A program made the position numbers and the translations under genes. Below the pieces are notes generated by a model that saw only the letters and a list, made by a program, of their open reading frames with translations, ran no database searches and was not told the DNA's origin. DNA of 64,000 bases from Gemmatimonadaceae bacterium (GTDB lineage: Bacteria; Gemmatimonadota; Gemmatimonadetes; Gemmatimonadales; Gemmatimonadaceae): contig JADLCY010000001.1 in assembly GCA_020846935.1 (NCBI GenBank), positions 124,001 to 188,000 on the forward strand, written 5' to 3'. Shown here one piece after another: positions 45,311 through 53,374 of the stretch. Numbering within the stretch: the first letter of the stretch is position 1; every line of letters starts with the position of its first letter.

Positions 45311-47557
45311 CTAGAACGCCTGTCCGATCGAGAAGTTGAACCGCAAGCGCTCGAAGAAGCCTCGGCGATTGGGCGGACGGAACGACGACGGACAGGCTCC
45401 CGGCGCCTGACGAAACTCCCCCTGCACGGTGGTGATGGCGAGGGTGTTCCCGGGGCTCACGCAGAAGACTTCGCCGCCCCGTCGGCTCAGATCCTGGTCC
45501 CCCTGATCGATGTAGTACACGGGCCCGACCGGAGACTCGCGTGGCCCATACGCCACATCCACGCGCAGCGGTCCGATCGGAGAAAACACCCGCACGCCGA
45601 CCCCGGGCGTGACCCGGAGCTTCGTGAAACTGGAACGTGCGCTGGCCGAGCTGCGATTCCATACCTCGCCCGCGTCCGCGAACACCGCGAGCTGCAGGAG
45701 CTCGGGATACGCGGGGCTTCGCATCCGCAGCTCGGCGTTGAGGACGACGACGTTGTCGCCACCCGTCGGCTGGTCGGGTCGCAGGCGGCTCACATCGGCC
45801 GGGGCGCGGTAGTAGGTCGCGCCCGCCGAATCGAACACCGCATAGCGGTCGGGGCCGACGCGATAGACCAGCGGGCCGAGCTCGTTAGGCCCGAACCCGC
45901 GCACGGAGGTCGGGCCACCGGCGTACATGCGCTCCTGCGGAGGCACGAAACGCTGCACGCCGTCCAGGCTCTTGTCGGCGAGCAGCGTCCCACCGCGAAA
46001 CCGCACCACGAGCCGGCCATCGTCCGGGAGCCCGAAGTACCAGGCGGCATCGACCCCCGCCCGAGTGAACTTCACGAAGTTGTCCGATCCCACCGCGGGC
46101 GAGGCGTGTCGCAGCTCGAAGCGCATGACAGAGCCGCTCGACGGATCGGCGATGTCGTTTGCCGTCGAGCGCAGCGCGGACCACCCGACGGTCGCCGTGC
46201 GGCGATTGGTCCTGCCGAGCAGGTTGATCGTCTCACGGTCACACACGTTGAACACGCCGCAGAAATACGCCGGCTGTGCCTCCGTTTTGCCGTACTCGAG
46301 CTGGTACGACATCGACAGCGGGATGCGTCCGGCGAGTTGCAGGGCGCCCAGGAGACCTAACGGCGTGTCACGACGGAACGTGCGATACTCCGACCGACGT
46401 TCGCTGTAGGCCGTGAGGGACGGAAAAGCGCGTCGTCCAAAGAGCGGCGGCTGCGTATAGGTGGCCCCCACGTAATAGTTGGTGCCGCCGCTGAAGAAGT
46501 CCTCTCGCACGCTCTTCGGGCACAGGGCGTCGATGAACCTGAAGGGGTCTCCGGCGCCGATGCGCGACAGCCGTCCGGTCACGTCGACGCGCCGAAGCCC
46601 ACCGAGGAAGTTCACCGTCGCCATGTTGCCCTGGATGCGCAGGCAGTCGTAGTTACCCCACCCGATCGCCGCGCGCGCACCACGCAGGTCACCCTCGACA
46701 AGGTTCACGTTGACCTTCACCAGCGAATCAACCCGATCTTGCAGGCTGGCCGAGTCGACCGAAACGTCGACGTGCTGGAAGGCTTCGGTGAGGTAGAGTC
46801 CGCGTTTCACGCCCTCGAGGTCGCGCTGGCTGAACACGTCGCCGGCATCGATGCCCAGGGTCTCGCGCACCCGAGCCGGTCGCACGCTCGCCTCCCCGGT
46901 TCCCCGCGCCGGACTCACGGCAATCTCGATGGCGCCGATGCGCATCCGCGGTCCGGGCGCCGCCTCGAACCAGACCTTCGCGCGCAGGGCCGCGGTATCG
47001 GTGTCGATATTTCGCAGCACATCCGCGGTCGGGTACCCCGAGTTGCGCAACCGCCGCGTGATCGAATCGCGCATCGCATCGAGGAGGGCGCGGTCCATGC
47101 GATCGCCGAGCCGCACCGGCAGGTTGCGCAGCACCCGGTCACGCACCGGCACGTCCTCGAGTCCATTCACCGCGAGACTGTCGATCAGGAGCGGCCGCCC
47201 CTCGCTGATGTCGAAGCGCACGTCCACCGACTTCTCGTCCTGCCTGGGGAGCGTCGGGCGCACGCGGGTGCCGCGGAAACCGCGCTCGTGGTAGTAGAAC
47301 GCGAGTCGCTGTGCATCCTGGAGCACGACGGTGGAGTCGTAGCACAGTCGGGTGCCGACGATCCGGAACAGCCGGCGCGCCCACGTAGACGGCGTCGTGA
47401 CGATGAGCACCGAGAGCTGGTCGTCGCGATAGGTGGTGTTGCCGCGAAAGTCGACGGCGTTCACCTCTCGCAGCCCGCCTTCGCACAACACCTGCTGTGC
47501 AGCCGCGGGCACCGCGCCCAGGCACGACGCGAGCGCCAGCCACACGAACCGCCGCAT
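45311..47557 (-). CDS. tamA: Omp85-family outer-membrane protein (TamA/BamA-like)
   Basis: 748 residues from ATG 47557, which opens a clean signal peptide (MRRFVWLALASCLGAVPAAA). Several POTRA-like repeats (about 30-330: VNAVDFRGNTTYRDDQL, LLIDSLAVNGLEDVP, IGAIEIAVSP) precede a 16-strand barrel with the family motif GGPTSVRGFG and a C-terminal Phe (SIGQAF), the BAM recognition signal. Adjacent tamB argues for TamA, but the length (748) is closer to BamA. It inserts or supports insertion of outer-membrane proteins. The gene symbol is provisional. Confidence 0.88.
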   Translation of the reverse strand: MRRFVWLALASCLGAVPAAAQQVLCEGGLREVNAVDFRGNTTYRDDQLSVLIVTTPSTWARRLFRIVGTRLCYDSTVVLQDAQRLAFYYHERGFRGTRVRPTLPRQDEKSVDVRFDISEGRPLLIDSLAVNGLEDVPVRDRVLRNLPVRLGDRMDRALLDAMRDSITRRLRNSGYPTADVLRNIDTDTAALRAKVWFEAAPGPRMRIGAIEIAVSPARGTGEASVRPARVRETLGIDAGDVFSQRDLEGVKRGLYLTEAFQHVDVSVDSASLQDRVDSLVKVNVNLVEGDLRGARAAIGWGNYDCLRIQGNMATVNFLGGLRRVDVTGRLSRIGAGDPFRFIDALCPKSVREDFFSGGTNYYVGATYTQPPLFGRRAFPSLTAYSERRSEYRTFRRDTPLGLLGALQLAGRIPLSMSYQLEYGKTEAQPAYFCGVFNVCDRETINLLGRTNRRTATVGWSALRSTANDIADPSSGSVMRFELRHASPAVGSDNFVKFTRAGVDAAWYFGLPDDGRLVVRFRGGTLLADKSLDGVQRFVPPQERMYAGGPTSVRGFGPNELGPLVYRVGPDRYAVFDSAGATYYRAPADVSRLRPDQPTGGDNVVVLNAELRMRSPAYPELLQLAVFADAGEVWNRSSASARSSFTKLRVTPGVGVRVFSPIGPLRVDVAYGPRESPVGPVYYIDQGDQDLSRRGGEVFCVSPGNTLAITTVQGEFRQAPGACPSSFRPPNRRGFFERLRFNFSIGQAF

Positions 47558-47561
47558 CCGC

Positions 47562-48488
47562 TCAGGCCTCTTCGAACAGCAGCCCGCCGGGGCCCTGCAT
47601 CTTGGCGCGGCGCTTGGCGTCGGCAGCGCGCTGCCCAAGGTGCGCCAGGCTCACCCACGTCTCCGGTCGCACCTGCATCACCGCCGCCGACACGTTGGCC
47701 AGCGGGAACTCGCGCGGATTCCCGTCCCGGTCGAGGCCGCGGTAGGTCCCGCGCTGTGCCGCATCGCCGCCCACCGCACGCGCGACGACATCACGACAGC
47801 GAGTGGTACACTCTTCAACGAAGCGTCGTACCCGCTCCTGGTCGGTCACCACGATGAAGTCGTCGCCGCCGATGTGTCCCACGAAATCGTGATTCGCCGG
47901 CCCGTTCACCGCGGTCGATGCGTCGCGGATGGCGGCCCCGAGCCCGCGGATCACCTCGTCCGCGATCGCAAAGCCAAAGGTGTCGGCAAACGGCTTGAAG
48001 TTGTCGAGGTCGAGGTAGCAGACCGCAAACCCCTGTCGACGCTCGATGCGCCGCACCACCTCGGCGTCGATCGCACGTCCGCCCGGGAGCCCACTCGTCG
48101 GATTTCGATCGCCTTCGCGCTGGACCAGGCGCAACAGCGCGGCAACGCGCACGCGCAGCTCCCGCGGGTCGAACGGCTTGGCAAGGTACTCGTCGGCCCC
48201 CGCCGTAAACCCCTCCACCTTGTTCTCCACCCCGCTCTGTGCCGTGAGCATGAGCACGGGGATTCGGGCAGTGAACGGGTTGTCCTTGAGCCGCCGGCAC
48301 ACCTCGAGCCCCGTCATGCGCGGCATCGAGTTGTCGAGCACAACGAGGTCCGGCTCGCGCACGCTGATCGCTTCGAGCGCTTCCATCCCATCGCCAACGA
48401 CCGACACCTCGTGCCCCGACGCTCGAAAGAGGTCGCGGAGCATGAGCCGCATGTCCTCGTTGTCGTCGGCGACAAGCAGGTAGCTCAC
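47562..48488 (-). CDS. Receiver-GGDEF response regulator (GGDDF variant)
   Basis: 308 residues, GTG start. The receiver domain 1-120 has D8, D9, D52 and K104. The GGDEF-like domain (130-300) reads NPTSGLPGGR, CYLDLDNFKPFADTFG and IGGDDFIVV (207-211). The second acidic residue is Asp instead of Glu and no RxxD inhibitory site is present, so diguanylate cyclase activity is uncertain. The gene stops 4 bp before the tamA start and is likely co-transcribed with tamA-tamB. Confidence 0.88.
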   Translation of the reverse strand: MSYLLVADDNEDMRLMLRDLFRASGHEVSVVGDGMEALEAISVREPDLVVLDNSMPRMTGLEVCRRLKDNPFTARIPVLMLTAQSGVENKVEGFTAGADEYLAKPFDPRELRVRVAALLRLVQREGDRNPTSGLPGGRAIDAEVVRRIERRQGFAVCYLDLDNFKPFADTFGFAIADEVIRGLGAAIRDASTAVNGPANHDFVGHIGGDDFIVVTDQERVRRFVEECTTRCRDVVARAVGGDAAQRGTYRGLDRDGNPREFPLANVSAAVMQVRPETWVSLAHLGQRAADAKRRAKMQGPGGLLFEEA

Positions 48489-48663
48489 GAAAATGGGCGC
48501 GGGCGAGAGCGTCTAAAGTGATGCGCCACAACAAATTCGCCGGTCGCCAACGCGCGTGTCAACGGGAACGGCAGACCCGGAGCCAACGACGGCGCTCGTA
48601 AGAACGCGACCCGCGGTTCCCCTCGATCCCTATGTGCTTCGGGATCCCCGAGGTCTGACCCTT

Positions 48664-49683
48664 CTAGTCGGGCGTCTGTCCAAAGATCCCCATGTTCGAC
48701 GAATGCCCCGGCGCCACCTTCTTCTCGGGATGGAGCCAGTGCACGGCCTGGTTCACCGCGGTCGCGGCCTCGCCGAATCCGGCGGCAATCAGCTTGAGCT
48801 TGCCCGGGTACGTGGTCACGTCGCCGGCCGCCCAGATTCCCGGCCGACCCGTCTCCATCTGCGAGTTCACGTGGATCTCGTCGTTGGTGATGGTGAGGCC
48901 CCAGTTGGACACGTCACCCAGATCGCTCACGTAGCCAAGCATCGGCAACACGACGTCTGACGGGACCTCCTTCGTCGCCTTGGTCTTCGTCTCGCGCAAC
49001 ACGATGCCGGCGAGCGCGGCGTCCACCGCGAGGATGTCGTGCAGTTCGTGAAACGTGAACAGATCCGCGTCACCGCGCTCCACCGCCTGCATCACTTCCG
49101 AGACGGTGGCTCCATGCGCGCGGAAGCGATCGGTCCGATGCACCAGCGAGACGCGCTCCGCTTTCCCCACAAGCTGCGCGGTCCAGTCGAACGCCGAGTC
49201 GCCGCCTCCGATGATCACGACCCGCTTGCCGTGGTACTGCGCGGGGTCGCCCATCACGTCGTGGATACCGCGACCGTACCAGGGCTGAGCGGCGGCCTGC
49301 GGCAGCCGACGCGGCGTGAAGGCACCGATACCGGCCGCGAGGACGATCGCGCGTGTCGGAAACCGATCGGTCGACGTGACCAGCACGAAATGCCCGTCGA
49401 CTTCCTCGAGCGCGACCACACGCTGGTTCAGGAACTCCGGCGCGCCGAACTGTCTGGACTGTTCGACGAGGGCGCGCACGAGGTCGCGGGCCAACACCTT
49501 GGTGAAGCCCGCCACGTCGAAGATGTACTTCTCGGGATAGAGTGCGGCGAGCTGGCCACCGGGTTCCGGGAGCGCATCGACGATGCGGCAGCTGACGCCG
49601 CGCATGCCGGCATAGAACCGGGCGAAGAGCCCGGTGGGGCCGCCACCGATGATGGTGATGTCGACCAGGTCGTGGGTGTTCAT
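48664..49683 (-). CDS. Thioredoxin reductase-like ferredoxin/flavodoxin-NADP+ reductase
   Basis: 339 residues. FAD site ITIIGGGPTGLFARFYAGMRG, then EPGGQLAALYPEKYIFDV, a second Rossmann motif VVIIGGGDSAFDW for NADPH, and GIWAAGDVTTYPGKLKLIAAGFGEAATAVNQA near the end. There is no CxxC redox pair in the NADPH domain, so it is not a thioredoxin reductase but the YumC-type ferredoxin/flavodoxin reductase. It has a TACCTT -10 six nt before its ATG and is divergent from the cobalamin gene. Confidence 0.92.
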   Translation of the reverse strand: MNTHDLVDITIIGGGPTGLFARFYAGMRGVSCRIVDALPEPGGQLAALYPEKYIFDVAGFTKVLARDLVRALVEQSRQFGAPEFLNQRVVALEEVDGHFVLVTSTDRFPTRAIVLAAGIGAFTPRRLPQAAAQPWYGRGIHDVMGDPAQYHGKRVVIIGGGDSAFDWTAQLVGKAERVSLVHRTDRFRAHGATVSEVMQAVERGDADLFTFHELHDILAVDAALAGIVLRETKTKATKEVPSDVVLPMLGYVSDLGDVSNWGLTITNDEIHVNSQMETGRPGIWAAGDVTTYPGKLKLIAAGFGEAATAVNQAVHWLHPEKKVAPGHSSNMGIFGQTPD

Positions 49684-49689
49684 GGGCGA

Positions 49690-49695
49690 AAGGTA
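49690..49695 (-). promoter_or_regulatory. -10 element of ferredoxin/flavodoxin reductase, leaderless geometry
   Basis: On the minus strand TACCTT is followed by TCGCCC and the ATG, a 6-nt spacing. No Shine-Dalgarno. Confidence 0.45.
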
Positions 49696-49728
49696 ATCGC
49701 CCCGGGCCGCGACCCGGCCACCGACCGT

Positions 49729-49734
49729 TATCTT
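49729..49734 (+). promoter_or_regulatory. -10 element of cobalamin adenosyltransferase gene, leaderless geometry
   Basis: TATCTT is followed by GCGGC and the ATG, a 5-nt spacing. The 56-bp divergent region therefore holds two such elements facing away from each other. Confidence 0.45.
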
Positions 49735-49739
49735 GCGGC

Positions 49740-50291
49740 ATGACGATCAGGATCTACACGAAGACCGGCGATGACGGATCCACCGGACTGTTTGGCGGCG
49801 GTCGCGTGGAGAAGGACGACGCGCGCGTCGACGCATACGGCGAGGTGGACGAGCTCAACGCATGCCTCGGCGTCGTTCGTGCGGTCGAACTCATGCCTCG
49901 CATCGACGAAGTCGTCGTCCCCATCCAGCGGGATCTGTTCAGTATCGGTGCACTGCTCGCCACGCCCGATCATGCCCGGATGAGCGAGCAATTGGCCAAG
50001 GCGCGCCTCGACGACGCACGCATCGCGGAGTTGGAGCGCGCCATCGACGCCTGCGACCGGGAACTGGAACCGCTCAAGGCGTTCATCCTGCCCGGTGGCT
50101 CACCAAAGAGCGCGGCGTTGCATGTGGCGCGCACGGTGTGCCGTCGCGCCGAACGACGCGTCGTGTCGCTCCGCCGCTCCGTGCCGATTCCCGATGTCGT
50201 GGTCGTCTACCTGAATCGACTCTCCGACCTGCTGTTCATGCTCGCGCGCGTCGCCAACGCCCGCGCCGGCGCCGGCGAAGTCACCTGGTGA
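49740..50291 (+). CDS. PduO-type cob(I)alamin adenosyltransferase
   Basis: 183 residues. The ATP-binding N-terminus TKTGDDGSTGLFGGGRV, EVDELNACLG, FILPGGSPKSAALHVARTVCRRAER and YLNRLSDLLFMLAR are the PduO family signatures. It transfers the adenosyl group of ATP to cob(I)alamin to make coenzyme B12. The stop overlaps the GTG of aroB (GTGA). A leaderless-type -10 lies 5 nt upstream. Confidence 0.95.
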   Translation: MTIRIYTKTGDDGSTGLFGGGRVEKDDARVDAYGEVDELNACLGVVRAVELMPRIDEVVVPIQRDLFSIGALLATPDHARMSEQLAKARLDDARIAELERAIDACDRELEPLKAFILPGGSPKSAALHVARTVCRRAERRVVSLRRSVPIPDVVVVYLNRLSDLLFMLARVANARAGAGEVTW

Positions 50292-51424
50292 GCACGCCCC
50301 CGGTCCCCGTGGCCCCGCAGGTCATCACTCTGCTCGGCTACGAGGTGCGCGTCGCCCCGTGGCTGCTGGACGAGGCGGGCCGCATCGCCACCCAGGTCGC
50401 TCGCGCGCGGACGTGGGCCGTCATCACCGATGACCACGTCGGGCCGATCGCCGCGCCGCAGCTCATTGGGTCTCTCCGGCACTTCGCCCCGCATTCGCGG
50501 GTCATCCTGCGCGCCATCCACGCCGGCGAACAGGAAAAGACCCGCGAGTCATGGACGCAGCTTACCGACTGGCTCCTCGAAGAACGATGTGGACGCGACA
50601 CCGCGATCATCGCCCTCGGCGGCGGCGTGGTGGGCGACCTCGCCGGGTTCGTCGCGGCGACGTTCATGCGTGGCGTCCCCTTCGTGCAGGTGCCGACGTC
50701 CCTGCTCGCCATGGTGGACGCCTCCGTGGGCGGCAAGGTCGGCGTCGATACCCGGCATGGAAAGAACCTCGTCGGCGCCTTCCATCAGCCTGCGGCGGTC
50801 CTCGTCGATCCGACCGTGCTGCAAACCCTGCCCGTCGAGCACCTGCGCGCAGGCTTCGCCGAGATCGTGAAGCACGGTGTGATCGCCGACCCGGAATACT
50901 TCGACGCCGCTCACCGGACCGGCGTCGAGATCCTCGGGACGGACCCCGCCCACGTCGCATGGCACGGCCAGGCCCTCGCCGATCTCGTCGCCAGGAGTGT
51001 GCGCATCAAGGCCGACGTCGTGACACGTGACGCACACGAACACGGACTTCGGCAGGTGCTCAACTTCGGGCACACCATCGGCCACGCCGTCGAACTGCTG
51101 TCCGACTTCACGATGCTGCACGGCGAGGCCATTTCCATCGGTATGTGCCTCGAGGCGCAGCTCGCCGTGCACCTTGGCCTCGCCCAGCCAGCGCTTGCGG
51201 AACGTCTCGCGGGGACCCTGCGCGCCCTCGGGCTGCCGACCATACTGCCATCCGGCATGGCGCCCTCCGCCCTGCTCGACGCGATGCGCCTCGACAAGAA
51301 GGCGCGGTCCGGCACGTTGGTCTTTGCGCTGCCGAGCCGGATCGGGGCGATGGCAGACGCGGAACGCGGAGTGGGCGTCGAGGACGCGGCGGTCGAGCGG
51401 ATCCTGGCCGAGGTGGCCAGCTGA
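50288..51424 (+). CDS. aroB: 3-dehydroquinate synthase
   Basis: 378 residues from GTG 50288. NAD+ and substrate loops IIALGGGVVGDLAGFVAATFMRG, VPTSLLAMVDASVGGKVGVD and GKNLVGAFHQP are intact. Metal ligands are in FAEIVKHGVI (Glu), LNFGHTIGHAVE (His) and LHGEAISIGM (His). It converts DAHP to 3-dehydroquinate, the second step of the shikimate pathway. It is coupled to the adenosyltransferase gene by a 4-bp overlap. A long open frame running upstream in this frame is a shadow. Confidence 0.95.
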   Translation: MSTPPVPVAPQVITLLGYEVRVAPWLLDEAGRIATQVARARTWAVITDDHVGPIAAPQLIGSLRHFAPHSRVILRAIHAGEQEKTRESWTQLTDWLLEERCGRDTAIIALGGGVVGDLAGFVAATFMRGVPFVQVPTSLLAMVDASVGGKVGVDTRHGKNLVGAFHQPAAVLVDPTVLQTLPVEHLRAGFAEIVKHGVIADPEYFDAAHRTGVEILGTDPAHVAWHGQALADLVARSVRIKADVVTRDAHEHGLRQVLNFGHTIGHAVELLSDFTMLHGEAISIGMCLEAQLAVHLGLAQPALAERLAGTLRALGLPTILPSGMAPSALLDAMRLDKKARSGTLVFALPSRIGAMADAERGVGVEDAAVERILAEVAS

Positions 51425-51762
51425 CGTTTGGGTCCTCGCCCGCATCCCCCGACCGCCTCAAGCCCCCTGAGCCCAGATGAGACGGTTATTCCGGGTGCAG
51501 GTTTTCCACACAGTTGCCGGTGTATGTTCGGTGGCGCCTCGTGGGTTGATGGTTTTTCGCGATAGCAGGCGAGGTTCACACATTTCGATGCAACGCGTTG
51601 TGGGGTTTGGATATGCCTCGAGTCCGCGGGACTGTGCGACTGGACGGGGTGAAATTCGCTGTTGACGTACTCGCAATGGTTTCTTACTGTGCCCGCCCAC
51701 TTCCCCCCCAAGTCAAGGCGTCACATCTGCCCTGACTTCACGTCGTCGGTGAAGAGAGGCTT
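51425..51762 (+). other. 338-bp intergenic region, GC-poor, sigma-gene upstream region
   Basis: Markedly lower in GC (about 52-60% over 51481-51660 by hand count) than the genes around it. It holds the sigma-factor promoter at 51662-51690 and one DnaA-box-like nonamer TTTTCCACA at 51502-51510. Short open frames exist on both strands (62 and 80 codons) but show no protein-like features. I see no aroB terminator. A small RNA or extra regulatory sites are possible. Confidence 0.4.
51662..51690 (+). promoter_or_regulatory. Sigma-70-type promoter of the sigma factor gene
   Basis: TTGACG (51662-51667), a 17-bp spacer, and TACTGT (51685-51690). It is the best -35/-10 pair in the window. Transcription would start near 51697, giving a leader of about 65 nt before ATG 51763. 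Confidence 0.75.
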
Positions 51763-52668
51763 ATGCAGCAAGCGACTGAGACGAAACCCAGGACGTCGAC
51801 CAAGTCCTTCGTTCGAGCCGCACCAGCCACCGCCTTTGACCAGTACCTCCTCGACATCCAGAAGCTCCCGCTGATAACCGACCCCGCCGAGGAGCGCCGG
51901 TTAGCTCGCCGGGCCCAGCAGGGGGACGAAGTCGCCGCCGAGCGCCTGGTGACCGCGAACCTCAGGTTCGTGATCTCCTACGTGAAGAAGTATCAGGGCC
52001 ATGGGCTCGACCTCAGCGAACTGGTGGCTATCGGGAACGAGGGCCTGCTCAAGGCCGTTCGAAAGTTCGATCCGGATCAGGGTGTGAAGTTCATCTCCTA
52101 CGCGGTTTGGTGGGTCAGGCAAGCGGTACTCAAGGCCCTTGCCGAGCAGACGCGAAGCGTCCGCATCCCGCTCAACCAGAACTCGCAGCTCATCCGTCTC
52201 TCGCGCGCCGAGACGATCCTCTCCCAGGTCCTCCGCCGCGATCCGTCCGAAGACGAAGTCGCCCGACTCATCGGCGAATCCCCCGAAAATGTTCGCGCCG
52301 CGCGCCAGATGACCTCCACCGAGGTCTCGCTCGACGCGCCCATCGACCGCAGCGATCGCGAGGCCTCCACCCTGGGCGAGCGCTTCTCGGGCGTGGACGG
52401 GACCGAGATCGAAGACGTGACGGACTTCAAGCTGATGCGCGAGTTCATCACGCGGGTCTTCCAGAAGTACCTGACGCCCCGCGAGCGCAAGATCCTCAGC
52501 CTCTACTACGGTCTTGAAGAGGGCTCCGAGGCCATGACGCTCGAGCGCATCGGCGCCCTGCTCGGCGTCACGCGCGAACGCATCCGGCAAATTCGCGAGC
52601 GGGCGTTCGAGAAGCTGCGCGAATCGCCCGATGGACATGCGCTCGCGGGGTTCTGGACGGCGGCCTGA
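51763..52668 (+). CDS. RNA polymerase sigma factor, sigma-70 family (RpoD/SigA-like, no region 1.1)
   Basis: 301 residues. Region 1.2 (DQYLLDIQKLPLIT), region 2 with the core-binding and -10 helix (LVAIGNEGLLKAVRKFDPDQGVKFISYAVWWVRQAVL), region 3 (RDPSEDEVARLIGES) and region 4 with its helix-turn-helix (TLERIGALLGVTRERIRQIRERAFEKLR) are all present. It lacks the acidic region 1.1 of large RpoD proteins, like some primary and group 2 factors. A 65-nt leader with a strong promoter and a strong hairpin after the gene make it a single-gene unit. It is probably the primary sigma factor. Confidence 0.92.
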   Translation: MQQATETKPRTSTKSFVRAAPATAFDQYLLDIQKLPLITDPAEERRLARRAQQGDEVAAERLVTANLRFVISYVKKYQGHGLDLSELVAIGNEGLLKAVRKFDPDQGVKFISYAVWWVRQAVLKALAEQTRSVRIPLNQNSQLIRLSRAETILSQVLRRDPSEDEVARLIGESPENVRAARQMTSTEVSLDAPIDRSDREASTLGERFSGVDGTEIEDVTDFKLMREFITRVFQKYLTPRERKILSLYYGLEEGSEAMTLERIGALLGVTRERIRQIRERAFEKLRESPDGHALAGFWTAA

Positions 52669-52688
52669 CCCCTGTTCGGAGCTGGCGT

Positions 52689-52717
52689 GAAGGCCGGTCC
52701 CGCTGGGGCCGGCCTTC
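52689..52717 (+). terminator. Strong hairpin after the sigma factor gene
   Basis: GAAGGCCGGTCCC pairs with GGGGCCGGCCTTC, 13 bp with one T-G pair and a GCT loop, 21 nt past the stop. Only a GTCGCTTG stretch follows, with no clean T-run. Confidence 0.7.
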
Positions 52718-52872
52718 GTCGCTTGATGCAGCGACCAATCACATCGTACACGACTCGCCGTTGCATCCCGGCGCGACCGTCGCAATGATTGCGGTCGGGT
52801 CCGTCACGAACGAATCAGCAAGGATCAGGGAGCGGGACGCGCGGCAGGATGCCGCATTGGAGATTCCATCGC

Positions 52873-53304
52873 ATGGTCGACGTCGCAACGCAGGACGGTG
52901 CTGCGAGCCATCGGGTGCTGCTCATCGACGATGAGCTCACGATCCGACTCGCACTCCGCCGATTCTTCACAAGAATGGGATGGCGGGTGGACGAAGCGAC
53001 GAACGGCGAGAGCGGCTACTCGATGATCGTGCTCGACGGGCAGCAGACCGCCACCCCACCGTACGACGTGATCATCTCAGACCTTCGAATGCCCGGCCTC
53101 AATGGCATCCAGCTCCACGACCGCCTCAAGACGGTGGCGCCAGAGGTGCTCGATCGACTCATCTTCTCCACGGGCGATATCGTCTCCCAGGAGGCGGCCG
53201 AGTTCGTGAATTCGTCGGCGTGCGTGGTCCTGCAGAAACCGTTCGAGCTTGCCACGCTGCGCGAGACGATCGAACGCGTCATGCACCACGAACCGCAGGC
53301 CTGA
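52873..53304 (+). CDS. Single-domain response regulator (receiver only)
   Basis: 143 residues from ATG 52873 (ATG 52849 is an alternative). HRVLLIDDELTIR gives the acidic pocket, IISDLRMPGLNG the phospho-acceptor Asp, FSTGD the Thr position, and VVLQKPFEL the Lys. Nothing follows the receiver, so output is by protein contact, as in phosphorelay or CheY-like proteins. GAGATT sits 7 nt before the ATG, a weak match to the leaderless pattern. The partner kinase is not in the window. Confidence 0.85.
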   Translation: MVDVATQDGAASHRVLLIDDELTIRLALRRFFTRMGWRVDEATNGESGYSMIVLDGQQTATPPYDVIISDLRMPGLNGIQLHDRLKTVAPEVLDRLIFSTGDIVSQEAAEFVNSSACVVLQKPFELATLRETIERVMHHEPQA

Positions 53305-53374
53305 TTCTGTCGCTGGGGCGGTCGATCGCGTTCGACGCAGGGACTCGAGGTCACTTCAGACCCGTGAGCGCGAC

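Noticed and set aside
51502-51510. DnaA-box-like TTTTCCACA as a replication origin
   Set aside because: Only one box, no AT-rich unwinding element and no dnaA/dnaN/parAB neighbours.
51477-51665. 62-codon open frame before the sigma gene
   Set aside because: No SD, no conserved-looking segment, and it overlaps regulatory DNA.
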